A stretch of DNA of 64,000 nt from Faucicola sp902506215. GTDB taxonomy: Bacteria > Pseudomonadota > Gammaproteobacteria > Pseudomonadales > Moraxellaceae. The stretch is from contig CP069437.1 in NCBI GenBank assembly GCA_016888885.1, forward strand, positions 2,596,949-2,660,948. Reading direction: 5' to 3'. The notes beneath the pieces are model-generated. The model did no database searches. It was not told where the DNA came from and saw nothing but the letters and a program-made list of their open reading frames with translations. Of the stretch, positions 1 to 8,591 are shown one piece after another (the first letter of the stretch is position 1; each line of letters begins with the position of its first letter). A program made the translations under genes and the position numbers.

Positions 1-377
1 CTGGTTTGAGTGCGAACTATCAAAGCGGTGGCAGCGAGGTAATCTTAGGGGTAGACCAATTCAAAATCTTGTTGGGTATCCAAACTGACGCACCTAATGA
101 TGCTGGGTTGATGCGTTACTTGACCGCCAGTGAGTATTTAGCATTGTCTGGTACCAAACCGCCCATTACCGCAGTCAAAATTGGGCTTATTGTCCGAGGT
201 AGTTCACCTGTCATCGGTAGCGATGTCGCGACCAGTTTTAAGTTATTAGGTGCAACTCAGCCATTAAAATCAGGACAGCCTAAGCTGGTACGTACTACCT
301 ATGAATCTACGACCTTATTGAGAAACGCGCGAGTTATCAATATTGACACCAGTACGACATTAACTGCGGGGAGTTAG
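1..377 (+). CDS. pilW: PilW type IV pilus minor pilin-like protein, C-terminal part (5' end outside window)
   Basis: The frame is open at the left edge of the window and stops at 375-377, so only about the last 124 residues are seen and the prepilin leader is missing. PilW is a minor pilin that, with FimU, PilV, PilX and PilE, primes type IV pilus assembly at the inner membrane. The identification rests mainly on position: pilX starts 3 bases after the stop and pilY1 follows, the order known from Acinetobacter and Pseudomonas. The visible part has the hydrophilic, Ser/Thr-rich composition expected of a pilin globular domain, and it has no cysteines. The TTG at 6 is not a real start. Confidence is moderate because the diagnostic N-terminus is absent. 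Confidence 0.75.
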   Translation, partial: GLSANYQSGGSEVILGVDQFKILLGIQTDAPNDAGLMRYLTASEYLALSGTKPPITAVKIGLIVRGSSPVIGSDVATSFKLLGATQPLKSGQPKLVRTTYESTTLLRNARVINIDTSTTLTAGS

Positions 378-380
378 CCA

Positions 381-1247
381 ATGCGCAATCCAATCCTATC
401 GATCAGCACGCAATCCGCGCTTATCCGTCCAATAAACAAGGCGCATAATTTGCCATCTCATCAACGTGGCGTGGCGCTCATTGTAGTATTGTTGTTTTTG
501 GTGCTTATCCTGTTGGCAGGGGCGATAGCAGTACGTCAAAGTACTACGGATCTCAGAACTGCCACCGCTGATCAAATCAACACCCTGTTGCTACAATCAG
601 CCGATAGTGGCAATCAAAAGTTAGAGGCGATGGTGAATGCCAATCCTAGTTCACAGGCATATAAAGATATCACCAGCGTGTCAGGGGCTATCGGGCATTT
701 TTTACTCAATTCTGACAATGCTACCAACGAATTTATCTACTGCTATAATCCACGTGAAAAAAAATACCTTGCCAAAAACGCGACCATTCTAAAAAAAGGC
801 GGGGGCTACTGGAGTGGGCGTAACAGTGGCTACTGTGACTATACCAGTGCCGATAGCTATAATAGTGATAGACAAACCTCAATGACCCAGATGAATATTG
901 CGGTTACCCCACCTGAAACCGATGCTGAACCATTTTCACAAATGGTGATTGGAAAAGAAGTAGAAAACCGCACCAGTAAAAAGTTCAAGTTTGACATTCG
1001 CGCCACTGCAGCCTTACCTGCGTATGCAGAGCCTAAGGTGGGTTCTGATAAGTGCTTTGAACAAACCGCTATCCAAGACAATGTTAGTTCAGGAAAATCT
1101 TCTCTGATTGAGTGTATGCGTGAAGCAAACACCCCAAGCAAGATGCTTTACGAGCAAGCGGATGTCGAGAATATGTCAAGCTCAACCAACTGTATTCCGT
1201 TTGGTAAAGGTACAGAGGAATTATCGTCAAAATGTCAGTTAATCTGA
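381..1247 (+). CDS. pilX: PilX minor pilin-like protein
   Basis: This 288-residue protein has a class-III-signal-like segment around residues 28-50: Gln-Arg-Gly followed by a long hydrophobic helix (VALIVVLLFLVLILLAGAIA), typical of the PilX N-terminal family. The start ATG lies 3 bases after the pilW stop and has GGGGAG about 7 bases upstream. Two features are unusual. The leader before the predicted prepilin peptidase site is about 30 residues rather than the usual 6-10. The position +5 glutamate of most pilins is replaced by a hydrophobic residue, as in some tip pilins of the GspK/PilX kind. Five or more cysteines in the C-terminal half could form disulphides. It probably caps or primes the pilus together with PilW and PilY1. 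Confidence 0.85.
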   Translation: MRNPILSISTQSALIRPINKAHNLPSHQRGVALIVVLLFLVLILLAGAIAVRQSTTDLRTATADQINTLLLQSADSGNQKLEAMVNANPSSQAYKDITSVSGAIGHFLLNSDNATNEFIYCYNPREKKYLAKNATILKKGGGYWSGRNSGYCDYTSADSYNSDRQTSMTQMNIAVTPPETDAEPFSQMVIGKEVENRTSKKFKFDIRATAALPAYAEPKVGSDKCFEQTAIQDNVSSGKSSLIECMREANTPSKMLYEQADVENMSSSTNCIPFGKGTEELSSKCQLI

Positions 1248-1329
1248 TAAGGCAGTTAAGGTTTGTTAAGATAAAGGTAATGTGGTGATAACGATGAAAC
1301 CCAAATTTGGTGTTAAGAGGTCTAAAGCA

Positions 1330-4300
1330 ATGAATCAATCGTATCAAGGTAAAATAACGACTTCAATCAAATATGTAGTTATTGCTATGTCGATGACGGT
1401 AGCAGTGAGTACTTCACAGGCGGATGTCGTCAAAAAGCAAATTGGTGACCTAGAGATTTATGCCTTACCCACGCCTGGCAATCCAAATATCATGATGATG
1501 CTTGATATCTCAGGTAGTATGGATCGTACCAATAATAGTATATCAGGATGTTATAATCGTGCAGCAACCCAAACTAACACTTATACTTATACTGACCCAT
1601 CAAATTCAGCTAATACCTTTTCAGTAACTGCCAATTTATGGCAATGCAAAGCTAATGAAGCTGGGACAATTATTCTCTATGATCGTATTGGAACCCTTAA
1701 AAACGCCTTACTGAAAATGCTTACTGATAATAAGGTAAATAATGATATTGGTTTAGGTATTGGCGTTTTTTCTTACAATGGTGATGGAGATACTGCAATT
1801 ATTCGTTATCCGATACAGAAGCTGACGATGGCAAATCGTCAGGAGATGGCGACGTACATTGCAGGGTTGACAGCGAATGGTGGTACGCCTAGTCCTAGTG
1901 CACTTGCGGAGGCAGGCGCTTATATGCTGGGCACTACAACGGGTGGTACTTACTCTGCAGCATATCAGCCAATCGTCGCTAAAGCTACTTATAACTATAA
2001 TACTCGCAGATGGCAATATTATACCTGTACTGTCCAAAGCACTAGTAATTACCGTTATGGCTATCGTGACTGTGCTACATATAGCACGGCGAGTAATAAT
2101 GAACCTTCATCAAGTAGTTATGTAGAGTCGTATTACACAGATAATTATTATAGAAATGAAATCATTTACATAGGTGCAACAGTCCCTGAACAAGGTCTCG
2201 TCGGTTCAGGGTTTGACAATTCTGATGCTAGCACTAAACTTGCTGATGGTAGCCGATATCGACAAGGGGCTCAACAAACTACTTGTGCCGGTAATGGTAT
2301 CTATCTATTAACCGATGGTCAACCAGAGACCAAGACAGTTAAAGAATCTCACGTCAAAACACTGATGAATACATCTTTAAGTACTACTGCTACAAAAGTA
2401 ACTAATTGTGGGCTATTGCCAGATGGCGACAAAGGTGCTTTAGGTTGGGGCTGTATGGCGAACTATGGACAAATTTTAGCTTCAAATAGTAATGCAACTG
2501 GTCTTCCTATCAAGACAGCTACGGTGGGCTTTGGTTCAGATATGGCAGGTCTAAGTACACCCACTACGATTAATGGCAAGAAAGTATATAACTGTACCTC
2601 ATCAACTGATAAAGATGTTCAAAACTTATGTAGACTTGGTCAAGAGTTTGGTGGTGGCGGCTATTACTATGCTGATTCATCACAGGATGTTATAGATAGC
2701 TTGGCTGCGTTTATGGATGTATTAGGTGCTGATATTCGACCAGTCCCTTCAGGAACGATTGTAGTACCTGATGACCCTTATCGCGCAGATAGCCAACTTG
2801 CAGTTGCCTACTATCCGATTTTGCAAGCAGAAGTGGGTAAATCAACTGCTGTTTGGTCAGGTAACCTCAAGAAATATAACCTTAATGAAGGTACCTTATA
2901 TGGTAAATCCAATGCTGCATTGTTCTCTGACATTGCGGGTAAATTAAATCCTAGTACAGAGGATTTATGGAGTGCTGTGAGCATCACCAAAGATGGTGCT
3001 GTCGCTAATGATCTAGTGACATCAGGTGGTTTTTTTAGTAATTTAAAAACCCCTGATACGGCAGTCAATAACATAAGGACGTTGTATCTAGAAGACAAAC
3101 AGTCTGCAACGAATAATACACCAGTGATACGCAAATTTGGTGTTACTAGTGCAGGTAAACTCACCTTGACCAATCTGTCAGATACTAGTGGAGATGCGAT
3201 TAGTACCACTAATACCTTTAACGATACCGCTATTTACAGCCGCGATAAAATTAATTATTTGCTACAGTTTTTGGGTTTTACATTGACTGATGCGCAAAAG
3301 ACGCAGTCATTGACAGATTTGGTACTTACTGCACCGCCTTCAGCTGTTAAACATTTAGGTGCAACTATCCATTCAACACCAAGCATGGTATCTTACTCTG
3401 CAACCCTTGACACCGATGGTAAAGTGACAGCCACACGTGATGACTATGTGCTTTTTGGTTCTAGTGATGGGTCACTACACATGGTAAATGCCGATGATTA
3501 CACCGCTACAGGCAATGGGGGAAGAGAGCAGCTTGCCTTTATCCCTAAACAAATGCTCATCAGCCAACCACAGGCGCTTATCAATGGTACAGGCACAGAG
3601 GTGGGCAAACCTTACTTTGGTGTGGACGCGCCTTGGCTAGTGAGTTCTAATTATTTTTATGACCTTGATAATAACAGAGTCACTGTAACGCCTTGTGCAG
3701 AAAATAAAACTATCGACCCAAATAATACCCGTGACTGCCGTAATACCTACGTCCGTGCTTATGGCGGACTACGGATGGGCGGAGAAGGACTGTATGGCTT
3801 GGATTTAACGGATAAAGATAATCCTAAGATGTTATTTAGAATCGATTCTGCTACGACAGGCTTTGACCGTATGGGACAAATTTGGGCAAAACCTACCAAG
3901 GCAAAAATTGCCACAGGCATAGACTCGACAACCAAAAAAGTCAATGCTTATAAAGATGTGTTAGTCTTTGGTGGCGGCTACGATACTTGTTATGAAGACC
4001 AAGGTTATCAAGTGGGTACCACAACTTCGACCTTACGCAATCAAAAATCACAAGCATGTAACCGCACAACCGCTACTGAATCCCTAGGCAATGCTGTATA
4101 TATGGTTGATGCCAAAACGGGGGATTTAATTTGGTCAGCCACCAAAACAGCCAATGCGGTATCCGGTGCTACCAATACAACAGTCTCTACCCTCAATAAT
4201 AGCATCGTAGGCGGGATTACTGTCCTTGACCGCAACAACGATGGCTATATGGATCAGTTATACTTTGCTGACCTGGGTGGGCAAGTATTCCGTGCTGATT

Positions 4301-5388
4301 TTACCAATGCTGGATTCATCAAACCTGTGAGCAGTGGCACAGCTGAACCTGAAACTGCATTTAGTAATACGCGCGTAGTGCGTCTGCTGCAACCTGCTTT
4401 TAGTGGTACAGATATCAAGTATAATCACCGTTTTTATGAGCGGCCTGTGGTCAGTTTTTATCGGGGTGATAGTAGCTTTAATAATGGTCGGTTATTTGCT
4501 GTGGTTAATGTCATCTCAGGTGACCGCAGTTCGCCGTTATCAAAACTACGTACTAGCGATGCCTATGCCGATAGACTGTATGGCATCATGGACACCGATG
4601 TCACGTTGGCAGATAGTATCTTATACGCCAGTGATTTTACCACCCGCAAAGAATCTACCGCCACAGATGCGCCTAAAGTACAAAAAGTGGTAGACTTGAC
4701 CGCCAATACCACAGCGGCTAGCGACTTATTGGCGTTACCAACGGTTACCACAGATTATACTTTAGCTACCAAACAAGCGGCTATCACTTCTGTAAAAGCC
4801 AAACGTGGCTGGTATTATCCATTAACGCGCTTTGATGGATTTAATCAAGTCAAATACACCAAAGGCGTGGGCAAGTCTGAGGTTATTAATAGTTTCTTAT
4901 ACACCACTGTCTACAACCCCGATATGAACTATGGCGTCACTGAGTCTTGTTCTGCAAAAATCACAGGCGGCTCGGAGCGTCAATTGTACTGTCTACCTTA
5001 CGGTATCTGCTTAAAACAAACCACAAATTCAGCAGGGGTGGCTATCGATGAGTATGCGACATCAAAAAATGGCACGGCAGGTTTTGCGCGGGCAGGGCAA
5101 GGTATCCAAGAGTTGACGCTAGGACCGCGTAGTTCTACGTTATCCAATCAACGCTTATTGATTGGTACGCAAACTGTCACCGATAGAGCCTCCAACCGAG
5201 TGGACTTTGGTGATGACAGCGGTAAGCTGTTGGCGGGTGATACGGGATCTAATAATATTGGACTTGATAGAATTAGCCAACCATTATCTGGTCTAAGTAA
5301 AACAACGGGTGATGGCTCAGCTATAGAGAATATCTACAATGACCGCTATACCTTAAAGCCAAATACTTGGTATGAAGTCAATAAATAA
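1330..5388 (+). CDS. pilY1: PilY1 type IV pilus tip adhesin/assembly protein
   Basis: A large secreted protein (1352 residues from this start) with three recognisable parts. First is a Sec signal peptide ending near STSQA. Second is a von Willebrand factor A domain with the metal-site motif Asp-Ile-Ser-Gly-Ser near residue 59, and it carries a long Tyr/Ser/Asn-rich insertion. Third is the C-terminal PilY1 beta-propeller with an EF-hand-like calcium loop, DRNNDGYMD, near residue 966. PilY1 sits at the pilus tip, promotes pilus extension, and mediates adhesion and surface sensing. Start choice: ATG 1330 has AAGAGG 9 bases upstream and gives a normal signal peptide. GTG 1282 (behind AAAGGT) and ATG 1294 are in-frame alternatives that would add a long basic extension. 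Neighbours are pilX and two PilE-like pilins. Confidence 0.93.
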   Translation: MNQSYQGKITTSIKYVVIAMSMTVAVSTSQADVVKKQIGDLEIYALPTPGNPNIMMMLDISGSMDRTNNSISGCYNRAATQTNTYTYTDPSNSANTFSVTANLWQCKANEAGTIILYDRIGTLKNALLKMLTDNKVNNDIGLGIGVFSYNGDGDTAIIRYPIQKLTMANRQEMATYIAGLTANGGTPSPSALAEAGAYMLGTTTGGTYSAAYQPIVAKATYNYNTRRWQYYTCTVQSTSNYRYGYRDCATYSTASNNEPSSSSYVESYYTDNYYRNEIIYIGATVPEQGLVGSGFDNSDASTKLADGSRYRQGAQQTTCAGNGIYLLTDGQPETKTVKESHVKTLMNTSLSTTATKVTNCGLLPDGDKGALGWGCMANYGQILASNSNATGLPIKTATVGFGSDMAGLSTPTTINGKKVYNCTSSTDKDVQNLCRLGQEFGGGGYYYADSSQDVIDSLAAFMDVLGADIRPVPSGTIVVPDDPYRADSQLAVAYYPILQAEVGKSTAVWSGNLKKYNLNEGTLYGKSNAALFSDIAGKLNPSTEDLWSAVSITKDGAVANDLVTSGGFFSNLKTPDTAVNNIRTLYLEDKQSATNNTPVIRKFGVTSAGKLTLTNLSDTSGDAISTTNTFNDTAIYSRDKINYLLQFLGFTLTDAQKTQSLTDLVLTAPPSAVKHLGATIHSTPSMVSYSATLDTDGKVTATRDDYVLFGSSDGSLHMVNADDYTATGNGGREQLAFIPKQMLISQPQALINGTGTEVGKPYFGVDAPWLVSSNYFYDLDNNRVTVTPCAENKTIDPNNTRDCRNTYVRAYGGLRMGGEGLYGLDLTDKDNPKMLFRIDSATTGFDRMGQIWAKPTKAKIATGIDSTTKKVNAYKDVLVFGGGYDTCYEDQGYQVGTTTSTLRNQKSQACNRTTATESLGNAVYMVDAKTGDLIWSATKTANAVSGATNTTVSTLNNSIVGGITVLDRNNDGYMDQLYFADLGGQVFRADFTNAGFIKPVSSGTAEPETAFSNTRVVRLLQPAFSGTDIKYNHRFYERPVVSFYRGDSSFNNGRLFAVVNVISGDRSSPLSKLRTSDAYADRLYGIMDTDVTLADSILYASDFTTRKESTATDAPKVQKVVDLTANTTAASDLLALPTVTTDYTLATKQAAITSVKAKRGWYYPLTRFDGFNQVKYTKGVGKSEVINSFLYTTVYNPDMNYGVTESCSAKITGGSERQLYCLPYGICLKQTTNSAGVAIDEYATSKNGTAGFARAGQGIQELTLGPRSSTLSNQRLLIGTQTVTDRASNRVDFGDDSGKLLAGDTGSNNIGLDRISQPLSGLSKTTGDGSAIENIYNDRYTLKPNTWYEVNK

Positions 5389-5399
5389 CTGAGGCAATG

Positions 5400-5957
5400 A
5401 TGAATCGTCACAAGGGCTTTACGCTGATTGAACTGATGGTAACGGTAGCGATGGTTGCGATACTTGCCAGTATCGCTATCCCATCGTATCGGCAATATGC
5501 TATTCGCAATGCCGAATCGCAAGCGCAAGCCAAAATGAAGCAGCTAGAGATTGAGCTCACTCGCTGGCGCGCCACTGCACTGACTTATAAAGGCTTTTTA
5601 CCCAAAAAAATTGCTAGTGATGGTACAACCAGCTATGGTTATGATGAAACAGATAATAAAACTATTTATGTCCCTGCCAATAGCACAGTAGATAATTATC
5701 AATACAAGATACTGTTGGTGGATGGCGATAATACTGCCAATAGTCTAGTACGTAGCAGGTCAACCACGACATTGACAAATGCAGATTTGGTGACAGGGCG
5801 GTCTTGGGTCATGTATGCCACCCCTAATCCCACAAAATTTAACGATGCGCATAAAATTTTGCTCACGAGTAGTGGAACACAATGCAAAACTAAAAATAGT
5901 GACACTAGCGTTACCATCGCATCAACCAACTGTGGTACTTATTCGGAGACATGGTAA
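5400..5957 (+). CDS. PilE-like type IV minor pilin (first of two)
   Basis: A prepilin with a short basic leader, then Gly-Phe-Thr-Leu-Ile-Glu-Leu-Met and a hydrophobic helix running into IPSYRQYA. This is the classic N-methylation and prepilin peptidase signature, with Glu at +5. The globular part is about 150 residues with two cysteines near the C-terminus (QCKTK and TNCGT), as in pilins with a D-region disulphide loop. GAGG lies 5 bases before ATG 5400; ATG 5397 is an in-frame alternative. The gene is 11 bases after pilY1 and overlaps the next pilin by one base (TAATG). In Acinetobacter the same place is held by comE/pilE-type minor pilins that prime pilus assembly and are needed for DNA uptake, so a similar role is likely. 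Confidence 0.88.
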   Translation: MNRHKGFTLIELMVTVAMVAILASIAIPSYRQYAIRNAESQAQAKMKQLEIELTRWRATALTYKGFLPKKIASDGTTSYGYDETDNKTIYVPANSTVDNYQYKILLVDGDNTANSLVRSRSTTTLTNADLVTGRSWVMYATPNPTKFNDAHKILLTSSGTQCKTKNSDTSVTIASTNCGTYSETW

Positions 5958-6403
5958 TGAAAAATCGATATAGTCAACAAGGGTTTACCCTAATCGAGCT
6001 GATGATTGTGGTTGCTATTATTGGCGTGCTGGCGGCGATTGCGTATCCTAGCTATCAACGCTACGTCATCAAGACCAAACGCACCGATATGATGACAGAG
6101 ATGCAAAATATCGCCTCGCAGATTGAATCACGTAAACTGGCACAAGGCAGTTACACGAACGCAGGCACGGGATTAGATGGGAGTTTCCCTAGAAGTGGTA
6201 CAGCCTTGTATACCATTGCCCTAGCACCCACCCCCCTCACTGACCGTTGGACAATTACAGCCACACCTGTTAGTTCATCGCAGATGGCAACTGATGGTAC
6301 GCTCACGCTAAACGCGCAAGGGCTCAAATGTCGCGATAAAAATAATGATGGCGATACCCAAGATCCAGGCGAATGTGGTATGGGTCAAGAGTGGAATAAC
6401 TAG
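5957..6403 (+). CDS. pilE: PilE-like type IV minor pilin (second of two)
   Basis: A 148-residue prepilin. The leader MKNRYSQQG is followed by FTLIELMIVVAIIGVLAAIA and then YPSYQRYVIKTKR, the standard type IV pilin N-terminus. The short globular domain has two cysteines near the end (LKCRDK and GECGMG) flanking an Asp/Asn-rich loop (NNDGDTQDPGE) that resembles a calcium loop. The start overlaps the stop of the preceding pilin (TAATG), with GGAG about 8 bases upstream, so translation is probably coupled. ATG 5951 is an in-frame alternative but leaves almost no room for a ribosome binding site. It is the last gene of the minor-pilin operon, and a 17-base dyad overlaps its stop codon. Confidence 0.9.
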   Translation: MKNRYSQQGFTLIELMIVVAIIGVLAAIAYPSYQRYVIKTKRTDMMTEMQNIASQIESRKLAQGSYTNAGTGLDGSFPRSGTALYTIALAPTPLTDRWTITATPVSSSQMATDGTLTLNAQGLKCRDKNNDGDTQDPGECGMGQEWNN

Positions 6404-6416
6404 CTTGTCAAGCTAG
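6400..6416 (+). terminator. Perfect dyad at the end of the minor-pilin operon
   Basis: CTAGCTTG, one base, CAAGCTAG is a perfect inverted repeat that contains the stop codon of the last pilin gene. There is no clear T-run directly after it, so it may act as a 3' stabilising hairpin rather than a factor-independent terminator. Confidence 0.35.
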
Positions 6417-6752
6417 ACATTGAACAATTTTTGGCAGTATAGACAATATGTAGGTTGGGTGGTATAAAATACTAACAAAGGCGGTGAAAAGTGATTATGA
6501 GCAGCTGAAAGAAGATTATGAAATACTGCTAGAAAAGTGCCATTCGCTGTTGCTGGAAAATTTTGAATTGAGGCAAAGTACTCGGACTATTTGATTGATA
6601 TAGCCACTCAGTTTGTGAACTTAGTGGCTTTCTAATAAATGGCGTTAAAAAATATGCCGTTAAAATTATTGCCACGGTCTGAGATCTACTACTTTGATGA
6701 TGCTTGCAGATTCTTTGTTGACTAAAACCACCATATCGACAATATTGATATT
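6404..6752. other. Gene-poor stretch between the pilE and tfpO ends
   Basis: A 349-base gap between convergent genes. I see a 10-base-arm imperfect inverted repeat at 6602-6630 (AGCCACT arms, followed by TTCT), possibly a weak terminator for either side. I also see two short reading frames (6484-6594 and 6640-6723) that look like relics rather than working genes. No RNA gene or recognisable insertion sequence end is visible. Confidence 0.5.
6484..6594 (+). CDS. Short hypothetical coiled-coil peptide, possibly a gene relic
   Basis: A 36-codon frame starting at GTG with AAAGG just upstream. The peptide is almost entirely heptad-like, rich in Glu, Leu, Tyr and Lys (SDYEQLKEDYEILLEK), which is unlikely for random sequence. 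I do not recognise the family. It could be the coiled-coil end of a lost regulator or transposase subunit. A second short frame follows at 6640. Both sit in a gap between convergent operons where decayed material often persists. Confidence 0.2.
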   Translation: MKSDYEQLKEDYEILLEKCHSLLLENFELRQSTRTI

Positions 6753-8030
6753 TTAGAATAATTGATAACCATACTCCCAAAATCGGGGGGGTGTTGATGG
6801 TAAACTTTCAGATAAAGCAGATGTATAAAAAAACAAATAAATAAAAGCCAGAGCAATTGAAATATAGGCTATATACCCAAAAACTTGGGAAACTGTTGAG
6901 GCTTCATATGTTGATGGATGAAAAGAAGCCGCATGTTGAAATTCAGGATTTTTAAGTAAAAAGACGAATAACCATAAAAGTGCAACTTGTGTAACAGGAT
7001 AAATATGTATACCTGAAAAAGATAAGTCGATACTTACTGCTATAAAAGCTGAAATTACAAAATAATTTTCCTTAAGATTCCATTTTATTCTTTTTAAAAT
7101 ATTCCAAATGACCAAAATAAGAAAACCAAATCCTATTAAGCCTGTTTCTGTTAAAACTTGAATAAATAAATTGTGTGGATGTGCTGAAATCACACCTGAA
7201 TACTGATCTAATTGATAAAACCCGCATCCAAAGATTGGATTTTGTGACCAGCATTGAAAAGCACTTACCCAAAGCTCATAGCGTCCACTCGTTGATTCTC
7301 TAACAATTGAACCTACAATAGAAGCAGAATGACTTGAAAAAAATAAAATAGAAAAATATGCAAGCCATGTAGCAACATAAGTGAATAATAATTTAAATCG
7401 CGCCGCATGGTTAAAAATACATACGCATGCAATAAAAACACTATACGCTAAAGTTGCTGAACGACCACCATCTAAAAGAATAGATAAAAATGCCAAAAAC
7501 AAAAAAATTAAATAGATATTTTTAAATTTTTCTTGTTTTAAATAAAACCAAACTGCAAAAATAGATAGCACTAAAAAATAGCTATTATAGACTCGAATAT
7601 TCCATGGCATAGGATACCAATTTGGATAAACGCCACTTAGGATAAACTCTGTAATAGCAATAGGTAGCATCAAAAAAATAGAAAAACTTAACCAGATTAA
7701 AAGTTTGGATAAAAACTCATTGTAATTTAAATTAAAAAAAGCCTTATAGAGTAAATAAAACAAAATAAGTTCATAAAAAATATAAGAATAATTTGACCAA
7801 AATAAAAAACCTAACAAGGTAAAAATAAGAAAACAAAATTCATATTTAGAAAAGTAGTTCTTTTTATGAATTAAACCATAAAGCCCTAAACCAATTAACA
7901 GAAAAACTTCTAAAACCCTTAATTCGTTATAAAAATTAAAACTATATATAGAAAAACCCACAATAAACAACAAAAAATAAAGAGCTACGAATAGCTCTTT
8001 ATTTTTAAAATGTTTAATTAAATTAAACAT
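6753..8030 (-). CDS. tfpO: Pilin-specific O-oligosaccharyltransferase (TfpO-like, Wzy/WaaL family)
   Basis: A polytopic membrane protein of 425 residues with about 10-12 hydrophobic helices. A periplasmic loop near residue 285 carries Ala-His-Pro-His-Asn followed by TETGLIGF, the signature of the Wzy_C family (O-antigen ligases, polymerases and pilin ligases). Its ATG overlaps the pilA stop (TAATG), so it is translated with the pilin. The pilA-tfpO pairing is known from group I Pseudomonas aeruginosa and from Acinetobacter, where TfpO attaches a glycan to the pilin C-terminal residue. The gene is strikingly A+T-rich compared with everything around it, which suggests recent transfer. A seven-base G/C homopolymer (6785-6791) lies about 12 codons before the stop. 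A Wzy polymerase is an alternative, but the pilin coupling favours a ligase. Confidence 0.8.
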   Translation of the reverse strand: MFNLIKHFKNKELFVALYFLLFIVGFSIYSFNFYNELRVLEVFLLIGLGLYGLIHKKNYFSKYEFCFLIFTLLGFLFWSNYSYIFYELILFYLLYKAFFNLNYNEFLSKLLIWLSFSIFLMLPIAITEFILSGVYPNWYPMPWNIRVYNSYFLVLSIFAVWFYLKQEKFKNIYLIFLFLAFLSILLDGGRSATLAYSVFIACVCIFNHAARFKLLFTYVATWLAYFSILFFSSHSASIVGSIVRESTSGRYELWVSAFQCWSQNPIFGCGFYQLDQYSGVISAHPHNLFIQVLTETGLIGFGFLILVIWNILKRIKWNLKENYFVISAFIAVSIDLSFSGIHIYPVTQVALLWLFVFLLKNPEFQHAASFHPSTYEASTVSQVFGYIAYISIALAFIYLFFYTSALSESLPSTPPRFWEYGYQLF

Positions 8031-8533
8031 TAGGTCCCACGGCAGTTTGCAGGTAAAAATTTTGCAGCAACTGTTGTACCAGTTCCACCACACCGCCAAT
8101 TTACTTGAGAACCCGCACTTGCTGCAGCACTTAAATTTAATGCTGTAGTACCATCTGCACCAACTGGCGTAAGTGTTAAGTTATTTGAACCAGTAGGAAC
8201 AACCGCTGGCTTATATACAATTGTAATTACACCAGCCGCATCACTTGTGATAGAAGCAACATTTTTATTACCCGCTAAAGCTGTCGCATCCATTGGAGAT
8301 GCTCCTATTGATGCACATGTAGTTGCATCAGTACATGCCATGCTAGAAGGCCCTTTACTTTGGAAACTTTCAGCAATAGCCGTTTTTAAACCATTTGATA
8401 AAGTCAAGCCTTCAGAAATCTTAGCTCGAATTGTATAATCCTGATAAGCAGGAATCGCAATCGCAGCCAAAATACCGATAATAGCGACAACGATCATTAA
8501 TTCGATAAGGGTAAAACCTTTTTGAGCGTTCAT
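8030..8533 (-). CDS. pilA: Major type IV pilin PilA
   Basis: A 167-residue prepilin. The leader MNAQKG is cut before FTLIELMIVVAIIGILAAIA, with Glu at +5, then IPAYQDYTIRAKISEG, the standard major pilin N-terminus. Four cysteines are visible: a close pair in the alpha-beta loop region (ACTDATTC) and a C-terminal pair (WRC and NC) that would close the D-region loop. The protein ends Asn-Cys-Arg-Gly-Thr, so the last residue is a hydroxyl amino acid placed like the glycosylated C-terminal Ser of TfpO-dependent pilins. The start at 8533 has GGAG 7 bases upstream; a frame extending to 8548 is less likely. A sigma-54 promoter lies about 60 bases upstream, as expected for PilR-controlled pilA genes. 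tfpO follows with an overlapping start. Confidence 0.95.
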   Translation of the reverse strand: MNAQKGFTLIELMIVVAIIGILAAIAIPAYQDYTIRAKISEGLTLSNGLKTAIAESFQSKGPSSMACTDATTCASIGASPMDATALAGNKNVASITSDAAGVITIVYKPAVVPTGSNNLTLTPVGADGTTALNLSAAASAGSQVNWRCGGTGTTVAAKFLPANCRGT

Positions 8534-8591
8534 AAACATTCTCCACAAATGTTATTAATTTAATTATAAGCTTTGTAAGCTATTTTATACT

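Noticed and set aside
2041..2175. Tyr/Ser/Asn-rich stretch in PilY1 as a transferred or repeated element
   Set aside because: It is in frame, with no tandem repeat, and such insertions are common in PilY1 von Willebrand domains.
6753..8099. Longer version of the tfpO-like protein starting at 8099
   Set aside because: The extra codons overlap the end of pilA in another frame. The TAATG overlap at 8030 gives a natural coupled start.
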